From contig NZ_JBFRYB010000001.1 of NCBI RefSeq assembly GCF_040892595.1, positions 2,976,001 to 3,040,000 of the forward strand: a stretch of 64,000 nt of DNA. The letters are read 5' to 3'. Below the pieces are notes generated by a model, which did no database searches, was not told where the DNA came from, and saw only the letters and a program-made list of their open reading frames with translations. Positions 1 through 9,422 of the stretch are shown in pieces (position 1 is the stretch's first letter; each line of letters starts with the position of its first letter). The DNA comes from Zhongshania sp. R06B22. Lineage in GTDB: Bacteria > Pseudomonadota > Gammaproteobacteria > Pseudomonadales > Spongiibacteraceae. The position numbers and the translations under genes were made by a program.

Positions 1-410
1 AGCAGCCCAAATGTTTTTTTTTGGTATCTAAACACAAACTGGCAGGGTTCACGTGCATCGTGCGGCACCGCGACTGGGGTGACGGTGATTCCACCAATAT
101 CCAGTTCCTGTCCGAGCTCTAGATTCTGCCAATGATGCGATAGTCGCAGCTGGCCATATTCGCCAGTACCATAACTGCAATACACCGGCAGCTTGTACTT
201 TCGAGCCAGTGGCAGCACGCCTTTGATGTGATCGCTATGTTCGTGGGTCACCAAAATAGCCGCCAAGTCAGTAGGCGCGCGACCCAATCTAGCCATGCGC
301 CGCTCGGTTTCTTTAATGGTAAATCCGCAATCAATCAGGACACAGCTCTGATCAGTTTCAAGCAGGGTAGCGTTACCTTTACTGCCACTACCCAGGGATG
401 CAAAGCGCAC
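1..410 (-). CDS. MBL-fold metallo-hydrolase, 5' part (runs off window)
   Basis: About 136 codons from a GTG at 410 read without a stop to the window edge, so only the N-terminal half is present. The product opens with a RFASLGSGSKGN segment and carries the metal-binding HEHSDH motif near residue 60 and a later VPHDA histidine, which mark a metallo-beta-lactamase-fold hydrolase of the YycJ-like group (cytosolic, two metal ions, possibly nuclease-like). The GTG shares one base with the TAG stop of bamC (TAGTG), so translation is probably coupled to the dapA-bamC unit. The exact substrate cannot be told. Confidence 0.85.
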   Translation of the reverse strand, partial: MRFASLGSGSKGNATLLETDQSCVLIDCGFTIKETERRMARLGRAPTDLAAILVTHEHSDHIKGVLPLARKYKLPVYCSYGTGEYGQLRLSHHWQNLELGQELDIGGITVTPVAVPHDAREPCQFVFRYQKKTFGL

Positions 411-1447
411 TAATACAAATACCCCATAATGCGGGTTAGTAATTTTTCGCGCTCGTCTTCACGAAGTCGGCGGCCTTTTTGATAATTCAGGTATATCCGC
501 GCCTCTTCAGGCCCTACTTCCTTCATTTCAACCACGTAGCGACTTAAGTTACTTCGGCGTGCGCCAAAGGTCCGCGCAAACCAGCCCGGCTGCTCTGCTT
601 CGGGATCAGTATAGATTAGCCAATATTTATTCACTTCGCGGCGATCGTCTTCAATTTCAAAGCCCGCTTTCACTAAGGCCAGACCAAGGGCAGCCCATGC
701 GCGATCAAGCGGAAGCTGCAAACGCAAATGACGACTATCTAAACCGCCATCACCGCCTTCAATGAATATTTTACCCTTGCCATCGGAGCGCTGGGCGAGA
801 ATAGACACCGCACCGGCGGTATCTTGATCGGCAAGATATTGGGCAACAACCCGAACCATTTGTGATTCACGTTTGAAGTCATCAGATTTGTCTGGCCATT
901 GGTCGTTGCCATTGATCTGCACAAGAACGTGAATTTCACTGGTGCCCTTGTGAACACCTTCTTCCAGACGGAAGCGGAAACGTTCACGGCTAGCACCATC
1001 GCCCACTGGATCGCGCCACTGGGTGTCAATAATCGCAGTTTTGCCATCGGCATTGGCGATCTCTAGGCCCGCACGACCAAGAAATATCCGCATCCGCGGC
1101 CACACCTGATTTGGATCGCCGTCTAGCAAAATCCAGCTCTGGTTATCTAAGGTTTGAATTTTAACTTCGGCGGTACCGACATTTTTCGCCAAGGGCTCAG
1201 GTCGCTGTATTTCAAACTTACCCGGGAGGGGCTTATGAGCTTGTATCCCCGGCACCACATACTGATCATCGAGGGTCTCTGAACTCACCCCCGGTGGCAA
1301 TTCCAGCGGCGCGGATAATTTTGCCTGACGATAATCTTGCCCGCGGTCGCGAAACATACCATCGCCACCAAAACAGCCCGACAAAACTGCCAGTCCCAGA
1401 CTCACTATAGTTAATCGAAAACCGGTACTGCGCATAAAAGTGCTCAT
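410..1447 (-). CDS. bamC: Outer membrane assembly lipoprotein BamC
   Basis: A 345-residue lipoprotein of the BAM complex, which inserts beta-barrel proteins into the outer membrane. The N-terminus has a lipoprotein signal peptide ending in the lipobox LSGC (cysteine near residue 25), followed by the unstructured BamC lasso segment and two helix-grip domains with the usual length for the family. It follows dapA directly, ATG immediately after the dapA TAA, which is the classical dapA-nlpB order in gammaproteobacteria. Identity rests on length, lipobox, composition and this neighbourhood; I consider it secure. Confidence 0.9.
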   Translation of the reverse strand: MSTFMRSTGFRLTIVSLGLAVLSGCFGGDGMFRDRGQDYRQAKLSAPLELPPGVSSETLDDQYVVPGIQAHKPLPGKFEIQRPEPLAKNVGTAEVKIQTLDNQSWILLDGDPNQVWPRMRIFLGRAGLEIANADGKTAIIDTQWRDPVGDGASRERFRFRLEEGVHKGTSEIHVLVQINGNDQWPDKSDDFKRESQMVRVVAQYLADQDTAGAVSILAQRSDGKGKIFIEGGDGGLDSRHLRLQLPLDRAWAALGLALVKAGFEIEDDRREVNKYWLIYTDPEAEQPGWFARTFGARRSNLSRYVVEMKEVGPEEARIYLNYQKGRRLREDEREKLLTRIMGYLY

Positions 1448-2326
1448 TTAGTCTAATAATCCCGCTTGCGTTAGGGCTTCCCTAACGCCTGGTTGTGCCG
1501 CTTCACTCAATACAGTCAAGGGCAAACGAATGCCGTCTTCCATCAAGCCCATGGTCAACAAAGCCCATTTTACCGGAATCGGATTGGCTTCTACGAATAA
1601 ACGATCGTGAAGTATACGCAATGGTGCGTCAGCCGCTACTGTGGCCTCTTTATCGCCAGACATTGCCGCCACACAGACGGCCTTAACCGCTGCTGGGGCT
1701 ATATTGGCAGTCACTGAGATATTGCCCTTACCACCTAGCAACATCAGATCTGCTGCGGTCGCGTCGTCGCCAGACAACACATCTAACTTATCGCCAACCG
1801 CATCAATCAATTCTTTACCGCGAGCCAAGTCGCCGGTGGCATCTTTGATCGCAATAATATTCTTATGCTCTGCCAAACGAATGGTGGTCGAGTTCAGCAA
1901 ATCGCAGGCCGTGCGTCCCGGCACATTATATAAAATCTGTGGAATATCAACGGCGTCAGCAATCGCCATATAATGAAGATACAAGCCCTCCTGGGTCGGC
2001 TTGTTATAGTATGGCGTCACCAGCAAGCAGGCATCTGCACCCACTTCACACGCCACCTTGGTTAGCTCGATCGCCTCAGCAGTCGAGTTAGCACCAGTAC
2101 CCGCGACAACTTTAATACGGCCGGCAACCTGATCAACACAGGCCTTGATGACCATTTTGTGTTCATCCATTGCCAAAGTCGCTGACTCGCCAGTGGTGCC
2201 CACCGCCACGATCCCGTCGCTTCCCTGCTCTATATGCCATTCGATCAGACGCGACAACGCTTGCCAGTCAATACTGCCATCGCTGTGCATCGGGGTTACC
2301 AAGGCAACTACACTACCCGAAATCAT
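1448..2326 (-). CDS. dapA: 4-hydroxy-tetrahydrodipicolinate synthase
   Basis: A 292-residue cytosolic TIM-barrel aldolase that condenses pyruvate with aspartate semialdehyde in the lysine/diaminopimelate pathway. Visible motifs: GTTGESATL with the active-site threonines (around residue 43), the LYNVPGRT block with the catalytic tyrosine (around 133), and the Schiff-base lysine in AIKDATGD (around 161). Full family length. It is the first gene of the dapA-bamC-MBL unit; the divergent spacer to the next plus-strand gene (2327-2506) must hold the promoter. Confidence 0.96.
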   Translation of the reverse strand: MISGSVVALVTPMHSDGSIDWQALSRLIEWHIEQGSDGIVAVGTTGESATLAMDEHKMVIKACVDQVAGRIKVVAGTGANSTAEAIELTKVACEVGADACLLVTPYYNKPTQEGLYLHYMAIADAVDIPQILYNVPGRTACDLLNSTTIRLAEHKNIIAIKDATGDLARGKELIDAVGDKLDVLSGDDATAADLMLLGGKGNISVTANIAPAAVKAVCVAAMSGDKEATVAADAPLRILHDRLFVEANPIPVKWALLTMGLMEDGIRLPLTVLSEAAQPGVREALTQAGLLD

Positions 2327-2506
2327 GCCGCTATCTCCAAAATTGGTGCAAGCCGCTAATGGTACTGGCCAGTGCCACGCAGCTCAAGGGACAAATCAAT
2401 GTAAACCAGTTAGGCTTAGCCACTTTCGCGAAACGAATTCACTAAAGCGCAGTCAAAAACCTACTATAAAACCAAGTTTTGCAGCGTTCAGACAGGAGAA
2501 AACCCA

Positions 2507-2992
2507 ATGCGTTTCCTAGCCATAGCACTACTGGTCATTTTGGCGCCGATGAGTATAGCCGATCCTTGGCGCACAAACCCCATGACCAAGGTAGATGAGC
2601 AATACATGGAGGATAGCCGCAGCGACCTCAACGATCTGAGCCGTATCGAACTCGGCCGAAGTTTTGGTGAAAGTCGTGATAATGACCTCCGTCTAATCCA
2701 GACCTTATTAGACCGTAACATCGTCACCAAAGATCAAACCCGCCGCCTCCAAGCAATGGGCATTATCATCGGCGACCACCTGCGCAAAGAAAACAAGCTC
2801 AAATGGGTAATTTATGTCGACAGACTAGGCCGTAGCCGAGCGCTAGAAGTCCCGCTCCAAGACGAGGCCATTTTCCCTGTCACCCAAATATCTAGCCGCG
2901 CCGCAGTTGCTGCCGACATAAATGTGAAGGCGATATACCAAAATCTGGAAGAAGAAATTAAACGCGCCAGAAAGAAAATCATCGTACGCTAA
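2507..2992 (+). CDS. Secreted DUF3806-like protein
   Basis: A 161-residue protein of unknown function. It begins with a cleavable signal peptide (MRFLAIALLVILAPMSIA, cut before DPW), so the mature protein is periplasmic. The mature part is hydrophilic, with the pattern LDRNIVTKDQ..LQAMGIIIGD and a later YVDRLGRSRALEV, which I recall from the DUF3806 family of gammaproteobacteria; that assignment is from memory. The start is supported by AGGAG eight bases upstream of the ATG. It is divergent from dapA and stands alone. Confidence 0.75.
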   Translation: MRFLAIALLVILAPMSIADPWRTNPMTKVDEQYMEDSRSDLNDLSRIELGRSFGESRDNDLRLIQTLLDRNIVTKDQTRRLQAMGIIIGDHLRKENKLKWVIYVDRLGRSRALEVPLQDEAIFPVTQISSRAAVAADINVKAIYQNLEEEIKRARKKIIVR

Positions 2993-3053
2993 AAAATGGA
3001 CAAAAGGTGGGCGTCTGCCAAAGCAGCCCCACTCAGGAAGGCGGCTGAGCAAA

Positions 3054-3938
3054 TCAAACACCTAAAAAATACAACAAAATTGGAATACTAATAAAACTGA
3101 TCAGGGTTGAACTAACCACCATCCCAGCCACTACCTCAGGTTCCCGCTTATATTGCATTGCCAACAGGTAGTTGAACACCGCTGCCGGGGTAGCCGACTG
3201 CAATAGCACAACTTTGCGCTCCAAGCCCTCAAGATGCAAAAAATGCACGGCGGCAAAACCCCCAGCGAGCCCCACCAGCAATCTCAATATCCCTAGACCC
3301 ACAGACTTTCCCGCCGCTTGCAGCTTGAGTGAACTCAATGACACGCCTAAGGTAATGAGCATCAGCGGGATGGAAAGCCCGCCCAGCAAGCCCAGAGTGT
3401 TTTGCAGTGAAAGCGGCAAACTCCAGTGATTAAAAATAAGCAGACACGCGAGAATACCCGCATAAATAATCGGTGAAGTAAGCACACCTTTAACCATGGC
3501 CTTGCCGCTGAGCACCGCGGCGCCAAAGGAAAAGTGCGCAATGGTGGTCGTCAAAAATATCCCTAAACCAATTGCTAGACCTTCTTGACCAAAGGCAAAA
3601 AGACACAGCGGCAAGCCCATGTTGCCAAAATTACCAAATACCAGCGGCACCAGAAAATTACGCATTTCTATGCGTAATAGCAGACAGGCAAGCGCGGCAA
3701 ATATGGCGGTAAACCCCAGCATACAGACACTGGCAAGTAGCACATGCTGAAGTAAATCTGCAGAGATAACAGTTTTACCCAGGGTTCCGACTATGAGTGC
3801 AGGCGCCCCCACCCAAAGCACAATGCGACGCACAAACTCATGATCAAACGGTTGGTGAAACCGCACCCAAAATACGCCAATGGCCGCGCACAAAATGACT
3901 GGCAAAATAATAGGGAATAGCGGCGAAATCAGTGACAT
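3054..3938 (-). CDS. AEC family permease (auxin efflux carrier-like)
   Basis: A 294-residue inner-membrane protein with about ten hydrophobic segments over its whole length, ending in a hydrophobic ILLYFLGV tail. The N-terminal PxxLxxxIGVFWVR and central NFGNMGLPL motif are typical of the AEC family (malonate or other organic acid transport, MdcF/YfdV-like). GGAG lies six bases before the ATG. The neighbours give no clue to substrate. Confidence 0.85.
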   Translation of the reverse strand: MSLISPLFPIILPVILCAAIGVFWVRFHQPFDHEFVRRIVLWVGAPALIVGTLGKTVISADLLQHVLLASVCMLGFTAIFAALACLLLRIEMRNFLVPLVFGNFGNMGLPLCLFAFGQEGLAIGLGIFLTTTIAHFSFGAAVLSGKAMVKGVLTSPIIYAGILACLLIFNHWSLPLSLQNTLGLLGGLSIPLMLITLGVSLSSLKLQAAGKSVGLGILRLLVGLAGGFAAVHFLHLEGLERKVVLLQSATPAAVFNYLLAMQYKREPEVVAGMVVSSTLISFISIPILLYFLGV

Positions 3939-4132
3939 CTAGGCTCCTGCATCGCAGTCACCAACACAGGCTGCGAGGCGGCATTATCATGGTATCTTAG
4001 AATATTTCCAAGCTGATCAGTGATTATCGACAGTATATAAATCACACTATAATCCGGAATACCGAGCGACTCGTACAAACCTGACTCTTTCGCCACTTAC
4101 GCACCAACCATGGAGCTAAACCGTTAATTATA

Positions 4133-4348
4133 ATGAGCACCTTAAATCCGAAAAAACTCCTAAACAGTAAATGGACCGCTGTTAGACCAGAGCGTAAAGA
4201 AAAACATTTTATTATCCTTGAGACTGAGTACGACGAGGACGGCGTTGTGACGCGCTGCCTAATGCAAGCGGTCATGACCAAACGAGAATTTGAAATTGAG
4301 TGGCGCGATCTTAAAAATATTGAGGAATGGCGAGCCGGCTGGCTCTAA
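4133..4348 (+). CDS. Trp-rich small protein, TIGR02450 type
   Basis: A 71-residue cytosolic protein with the family pattern NPKKLLNSKWTA, KEKHF, a central TECE-like acidic stretch and a closing IEWRDLK..EEWRAGW with several tryptophans. Small proteins of this family are conserved in marine gammaproteobacteria; their function is unknown. The gene is complete; no strong ribosome binding site is visible. It converges on the SDR that follows. Confidence 0.8.
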   Translation: MSTLNPKKLLNSKWTAVRPERKEKHFIILETEYDEDGVVTRCLMQAVMTKREFEIEWRDLKNIEEWRAGWL

Positions 4349-4368
4349 GGCCCTGGCCAGCGCTCAAC

Positions 4369-5130
4369 TCAAAATTGATCCGGCCGCAACATTGCGTCGT
4401 GGCCACCGTCGACAAAGACAATAGACCCGGCCATAAAACTGGCCTTGCTACTCAATATAAAGCACACCACATCCGCGATCTGCTCGGGTTTACCAATGGC
4501 TCCCATCGGGACGCTGTCACCGAAGTCTTTCATAATCTGCCCGAGGTCTTTATCCGCAAGCACTTTATCGCTCAGCGGGGTATCGATAATACCTGGCGCA
4601 ACCGCGTTTAAACGCACGCCCTGCCTAGCGTAGTCCGGTGCATTACGGCGCAGCCAGCAACTAAGCGCATGTTTTGAGCCCGCGTAGGCGGTATGGGCAT
4701 CTTTGCCCTCAATCAGCTCGCAAGCGGCAGACTCCTGATCATCGAGTAGCAAGGTAACGTAATCATCGTGACCGACCATCGCGGCAGAATTTGACGCAAT
4801 CATCACAACGCTGCCTTTGCGTCGCACCAGTAAATCTAGCACACCCTCGGTAACCGCTACTGCTGCAAAGTAATTAACTCGGCTAATCAAAGACAAAGGT
4901 CGAACCGAGGGACCGAGACCGGCGCAGGGAATAAAGCCATCAAGTCCATTAGGCGCAAGGGCGCGAATGCCATCTATGGCCTTCTGGCGACCCGGCAGAT
5001 CAGATAAATCAGCACAGATATCGCCCTCGGCAAGGTCAACCACTATGACTTGGTGGCCAGCATCACGAAGCTGCACCTTGATCGCAGCGCCAATACCGGT
5101 AGCACCGCCCGTTAATGCGTAAGTTCCCAT
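4369..5130 (-). CDS. SDR, 3-alpha-hydroxysteroid dehydrogenase/carbonyl reductase-like
   Basis: A 253-residue short-chain dehydrogenase: NAD(P)-binding GGATGIGAA at the N-terminus, DLSD adenine-pocket segment, CAGLG in place of NNAG, catalytic Ser in IASNSA and Tyr/Lys in YAGSK. Several details (the CAGLGP segment, the insertion before YAGSK and the C-terminal DGGHDAMLRPDQF) match the 3-alpha-hydroxysteroid dehydrogenase (HsdA) of Comamonas testosteroni as I recall it. That enzyme interconverts 3-hydroxy and 3-oxo steroids. It lies 24 bases after the F420 operon on the same strand and is probably cotranscribed with it, which is odd for a steroid enzyme. Confidence 0.8.
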   Translation of the reverse strand: MGTYALTGGATGIGAAIKVQLRDAGHQVIVVDLAEGDICADLSDLPGRQKAIDGIRALAPNGLDGFIPCAGLGPSVRPLSLISRVNYFAAVAVTEGVLDLLVRRKGSVVMIASNSAAMVGHDDYVTLLLDDQESAACELIEGKDAHTAYAGSKHALSCWLRRNAPDYARQGVRLNAVAPGIIDTPLSDKVLADKDLGQIMKDFGDSVPMGAIGKPEQIADVVCFILSSKASFMAGSIVFVDGGHDAMLRPDQF

Positions 5131-5154
5131 GGATTATCCTTATTATTGGCTTAT

Positions 5155-7641
5155 TTATTCGACAGCGATCAAACCCTCATCGCTGGTCAGCTTACTGCGT
5201 TCATATTTCAGTGCCGGTGTATTTACAACGTCCGCTAGCGGCGCAGCCACACGAGAGCGCTGACTCTGCTGCGGATCTGCGGCGCCGTAAAGCGTATTGC
5301 GCTGAAACGGCACACGACCGGCGCGGCGAATACGCGCCTCCATAAGTTCTGGCGCAGTTTCCTGACCATGCACCGCACCTGCGGCGCGGGTGATGGTCTC
5401 GTTCATCAACGTGCCACCAAGATCATTAACCCCGGCATTCAATAAAGCCTCGACACCCTGCTCGCCCATCTTCACCCAAGAGGCCTGAATATTATCGATT
5501 AAACCGTTGAATACGAGTCTCGATACGGCGTGCATCAATACCGCCTCGCGGAAGCTCGGCCCCCGTCGCGACTTACCTTTAAGATAGATTGGCGCCTCTG
5601 CGGGCACAAACGGTAAGGGCACAAATTCAGTAAAGCCCCCAGTTTGCGACTGCAAGCGCCGCACTCGAAGCAAGTGTCGCGCCCAAGATTGATAATTATC
5701 AACATGGCCATACATAATAGTCGCGGTGGAGCGCAGCCCAACCTTGTGGGCCGCAGCCATCACCGCAAGCCACTGCTCGGTATTTATTTTATCCGGACAC
5801 AACACGGCCCGCACTTCATCGTCCAAAACTTCCGCAGCGGTGCCCGGCAAGGTGTGCAAACCGGCCTCTTTTAGCCGGTGCAAATAGGTCTCTAAATCTA
5901 AGCCCAATGTTTCTGCGCCCTGCCACACCTCTAAAGGCGAGAAGGCATGAATATGCATATCTGGCGTCGCTGCACGCAGTGTCGCGACAATATCGAGATA
6001 GGTTTGGCCTGTGTACTCAGGGTGTATACCGCCCTGCATACACACTTCAGACGCGCCACGCTGCCATGCTTCAAGGGCGCGCCGGGATATCTCCTCACCG
6101 GATAAATCATAGGGCCGGCCGCGCAAATTCTCGCTGAGTTTGCCTTTAGAAAAGGCGCAAAACTGGCACTTGAAATAACACACATTGGTGTAATTAATAT
6201 TTCGCGTAACTACATAGCTGACCTGCTCCCCACAGCGCTGCTGGCGCAACTGATCGGCAGCGCGGCAAACAGCGGAAAAATCGCTTCCACGGGCGCTAAA
6301 TAGACGCACAATATCATCTTCGCTCAAGGCCTCGACCCGCAGCGCGCGCTCAAGTAAGAGGTTTATATCAGCGGATACCTGCGCATAGTTTTTTAACAGC
6401 TCGGGCTCTGCACGCAGCAAGTTAAGCTCGGCGGTAGGAGCATCGATATCTTGGCCGGCAACCCAACACTCCTCCTTCGGCAAACCCTGTGCGTCGCTAT
6501 AATGAAGCACTTTGGTATGCAGAGCGGGATCTAACCAGCGCGTGTAATCGCGCACGTATTGAGGATAAATCGTCAGCCGCTCATGCAAGTGTTTACCGGC
6601 ACCCGCGGTTTCTTTCGTCAGGGTTTCTAGGTGTGGCCAAGGCGCCTCGGGATTGACAAAATCTGGTGTCAGCGGCGATACGCCACCCCAGTCATTAAGT
6701 CCCGCGGCCACCAATTGCGGCAGCACTCCGGGGCTCAAATTTGGCGGCGCCTGAATACTCATCTGCGCACCAAAAATTAAGCGCGCAACCGCGATAGTCC
6801 AAAGCAATTCATTCAAATCTGGCTCAGGCGCAGAAGCCATTTTGGTATTCGGCTTGGCTCTAAAATTTTGAACGATGATTTCTTGGATATGGCCATAGCG
6901 ATGATGCAACTCACGCAAGGCTAATAAAGACTCCACCCGTTCGAGGCGAGTTTCACCAATACCAATGAGTATGCCAGAGGTGAACGGCACCATCGCACGC
7001 CCCGCCCGCGCAATCGTTTCCAGCCGCAGCGCCGGGTCTTTGTCCGGCGAGCCATAGTGAGGCATACCCTTTTCACACAAACGACTAGAGGCCGATTCGA
7101 GCATGATTCCCATTGAGGCAGAGACCGGCCGCAACATCGCTATTTCTGCGTCGTCCATGCAACCTGCGTTGATATGCGGCAGCACATTAGTCTCTGCCAA
7201 TACCCGAGCTGCAACCTCGGCAAGGTATTCCAGTGTGCTGGCAAAACCCATTGCCGCGAGCGCGTCCCGAGCTGCCTTATATCGCAGTTCCGGTTTTTCA
7301 CCCAAGGTAAATAGCGCTTCTTTGCAACCCATGCTCTCGGCGACTTTAACCTGCGCCAATACCTGCTCTACAGGGAGGTAAGCTTGCTGTATTTTTTTAG
7401 GGGTTTTTGCAAAGGTGCAGTAATGACAAACATCCCGGCATAAATGCGTTAAGGGAATGAACACCTTGCGGGAATAACTGACGCCATTGTAAAAACCGCG
7501 ATCGCGCAGCGCTGCCGCCGCCAGCATCAGAGCTTGAGTTTCTGACCTGTTCGCCAGTAACAGCGCGTGTTCCGCGCTCATGCCATGGTCGCCAACATCA
7601 GCCAATAGGGACTCAACTGTCATCGTCTGTACCGCGTTCAT
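5155..7641 (-). CDS. fbiC: FO synthase, fused CofG/CofH (FbiC-type)
   Basis: A bifunctional radical-SAM enzyme (about 828 residues) making FO, the deazaflavin chromophore of F420, from tyrosine and 5-amino-6-ribitylaminouracil. The N-terminal half is the CofG-like module with CRDVCHYC (near residue 70); the C-terminal half is CofH-like with CYFKCQFC (near residue 490). Both are CxxxCxxC [4Fe-4S] clusters. The frame opens with a GTG at 7653, but the ATG at 7641 has GGAG upstream and overlaps the cofC stop as ATGA, so I start it there. The fused form is the actinobacterial/proteobacterial one; archaea usually have two genes. Confidence 0.95.
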   Translation of the reverse strand: MNAVQTMTVESLLADVGDHGMSAEHALLLANRSETQALMLAAAALRDRGFYNGVSYSRKVFIPLTHLCRDVCHYCTFAKTPKKIQQAYLPVEQVLAQVKVAESMGCKEALFTLGEKPELRYKAARDALAAMGFASTLEYLAEVAARVLAETNVLPHINAGCMDDAEIAMLRPVSASMGIMLESASSRLCEKGMPHYGSPDKDPALRLETIARAGRAMVPFTSGILIGIGETRLERVESLLALRELHHRYGHIQEIIVQNFRAKPNTKMASAPEPDLNELLWTIAVARLIFGAQMSIQAPPNLSPGVLPQLVAAGLNDWGGVSPLTPDFVNPEAPWPHLETLTKETAGAGKHLHERLTIYPQYVRDYTRWLDPALHTKVLHYSDAQGLPKEECWVAGQDIDAPTAELNLLRAEPELLKNYAQVSADINLLLERALRVEALSEDDIVRLFSARGSDFSAVCRAADQLRQQRCGEQVSYVVTRNINYTNVCYFKCQFCAFSKGKLSENLRGRPYDLSGEEISRRALEAWQRGASEVCMQGGIHPEYTGQTYLDIVATLRAATPDMHIHAFSPLEVWQGAETLGLDLETYLHRLKEAGLHTLPGTAAEVLDDEVRAVLCPDKINTEQWLAVMAAAHKVGLRSTATIMYGHVDNYQSWARHLLRVRRLQSQTGGFTEFVPLPFVPAEAPIYLKGKSRRGPSFREAVLMHAVSRLVFNGLIDNIQASWVKMGEQGVEALLNAGVNDLGGTLMNETITRAAGAVHGQETAPELMEARIRRAGRVPFQRNTLYGAADPQQSQRSRVAAPLADVVNTPALKYERSKLTSDEGLIAVE

Positions 7642-8441
7642 ACCGCTCTCCACGCTTGTAACGATGTATTTGCGGCTTCGCTACCCAGTTGTCGCAAGCG
7701 CTGCGCGATACCGTCTTGATGCAAATACGCCAGGGTTCGCTCAGCGGCAACGCTAGGTACCATCGCCAGTAATCGCAGAAGATCGTCTTGGGTGTCAATG
7801 TCTTGCGCCAGCCCCGGTAAGGAGATCACCTGGGCAGGCAGCTGCATGGTCTCGGCTGAGGCGTAATGCGCCGCACAACTGTCGGGACCGTAAGCCAAGA
7901 CCGGCGCCTTAGCTGGGTCACACACCACGATATTACTGCCGCAGCCATGACTATCAGTGGCAATACTTACCGCCGAAGGATGGGTTTTCATTAATGCGTG
8001 ATGCTGTTCAATCAGTGTGTTTAATTCTTGATTCCCAAGCAAAGGCAAATCGCCATGCACAACCATTGCCGCAGTAACCCCGGTGCGGTTTTGGGTTAGC
8101 TCAGCCATGCGGCGCAATGCCGAATCCACCACGGCATTCAATCCGCTTGCGTCCAAGCCGCGCTCAGACCAGCAATCAATACCGTAGTGCTCTGCCAACA
8201 ACTGGGCGGCGGGATCATCCGACACCACCACAATACGTTCGAAACTTGGATGCACGGCCAGTACCGTGAGTACATCCTCAACCATGGCGTGAAATAAACC
8301 CCGTCTTTCAGAAACAGTCAAACTGCCCGCGAGACGCTGCTTGGCCTGTACAAAATCTTTTAACGGCAATAGTGCCCACATAGTGTTATACGCTTTTATC
8401 CGGTTACTTTTATTATCAATACGTCTCGGCAACTGCATCAC
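7638..8441 (-). CDS. cofC: 2-phospho-L-lactate guanylyltransferase (CofC/FbiD)
   Basis: Nucleotidyltransferase of the MobA/GlmU-like fold that activates a phospho-acid (2-phospholactate, phosphoenolpyruvate or 3-phosphoglycerate) with GTP to make the donor for CofD. Seen: MWALLPLKDFVQAKQRL at the core N-terminus, VVVSDDP, and HGDLPLL with the metal-binding aspartate. The frame opens at GTG 8441 with an ATG at 8438, but homology begins at the ATG at 8381; the extra 20 residues are polar and may not be translated. It overlaps fbiC by ATGA. The C-terminus (to LQAWRAV) is slightly longer than usual. Confidence 0.9.
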   Translation of the reverse strand: MMQLPRRIDNKSNRIKAYNTMWALLPLKDFVQAKQRLAGSLTVSERRGLFHAMVEDVLTVLAVHPSFERIVVVSDDPAAQLLAEHYGIDCWSERGLDASGLNAVVDSALRRMAELTQNRTGVTAAMVVHGDLPLLGNQELNTLIEQHHALMKTHPSAVSIATDSHGCGSNIVVCDPAKAPVLAYGPDSCAAHYASAETMQLPAQVISLPGLAQDIDTQDDLLRLLAMVPSVAAERTLAYLHQDGIAQRLRQLGSEAANTSLQAWRAV

Positions 8442-8450
8442 CGAAGGTGT

Positions 8451-9422
8451 TTAAGTGCTATAGCTGGCGGCAAAACCCAGCACGGCATCTGCAAGCGCAA
8501 TCTTACTACTTAGATCGGTCATCAAGGTCGGCGCCACGCACACTTTAATACCTAAGGCCTCAATATCTTCGGCATAGTGTGCATCGGCTTCATCAAGCAC
8601 ATAGCCATCAAGTAAATCACCGTAATACTCCGCTACCGCAAAGGCCGTTGCTGGCATATTAAGTTCACGCATCATTTTTGCCGCCGGCCCTTTCACGGCC
8701 CGGCCGGCAATAATAGGAGACACGGCAATCACCGGCGCCGCTGCTTCCATCAGCAAACGCCGGCATCCCGATAAGCTCAATATTGGGTCTATGCTAACAA
8801 AGGGATTGGACGGGCAAACCACAATGGCGGCCAGGCCCTCATCCATCAATAAACTGTGCACCTGCGGATTTAATTGCGCGTCGTCCGCACCTTCAAAATG
8901 TAATTCTCGCACTTCGGGCTGGCATTGATCACGCACGAAATATTGCTGAAAATCTAACCAGCCCTGATCGGTATTTACCTTGGTGGCAACCGACTGTTCC
9001 GACATCGGTAGCAATATATGCTTTATACCCAAGCCCGCAGTAATCTGTTTTGTCACCGCCGACAAAGACTGATCGGCACGTAAAAGCTGCGTTCGTAATA
9101 TATGAGTCGCTAAATCTTGATCACCTATTTGAAACCACTCATCGCCGCCCAGTCTGCGCATGGCGATGAGAGTACGCCAAGTTTCATCGCGCAAACCCCA
9201 GCCACGCTGCTCGTCATTTAAATCTGCAAGCGCGTACATCACCGAGTCGAGATCGGGACAGATGCGCAAATCCCAATAATCGAAATCATCACCGGTATTC
9301 GCAACAATGGTAAGTTGCTCGACAGCCAATCTTGCGGCTAAACCACGACATAATTTAGCACCACCAACACCGCCACTTAAGGCCAGTACCTTGCCGCCTA
9401 CGCCGGCTTCTATGTTAGCCAT
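8451..9422 (-). CDS. cofD: 2-phospho-L-lactate transferase (CofD/FbiA)
   Basis: A 323-residue cytosolic enzyme that transfers the phospho-acid moiety from the GDP-activated donor to FO, giving (dehydro-)F420-0. Visible: N-terminal LALSGGVGGAKLCRGL nucleotide-binding glycines, NTGDDFDYWDLRICPDLD, the WFQIGDQDLATH block and QQYFVRD, all typical of CofD. The ATG shares its A with the cofE TGA (TGATG), showing translational coupling. Length is normal. Confidence 0.95.
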   Translation of the reverse strand: MANIEAGVGGKVLALSGGVGGAKLCRGLAARLAVEQLTIVANTGDDFDYWDLRICPDLDSVMYALADLNDEQRGWGLRDETWRTLIAMRRLGGDEWFQIGDQDLATHILRTQLLRADQSLSAVTKQITAGLGIKHILLPMSEQSVATKVNTDQGWLDFQQYFVRDQCQPEVRELHFEGADDAQLNPQVHSLLMDEGLAAIVVCPSNPFVSIDPILSLSGCRRLLMEAAAPVIAVSPIIAGRAVKGPAAKMMRELNMPATAFAVAEYYGDLLDGYVLDEADAHYAEDIEALGIKVCVAPTLMTDLSSKIALADAVLGFAASYST

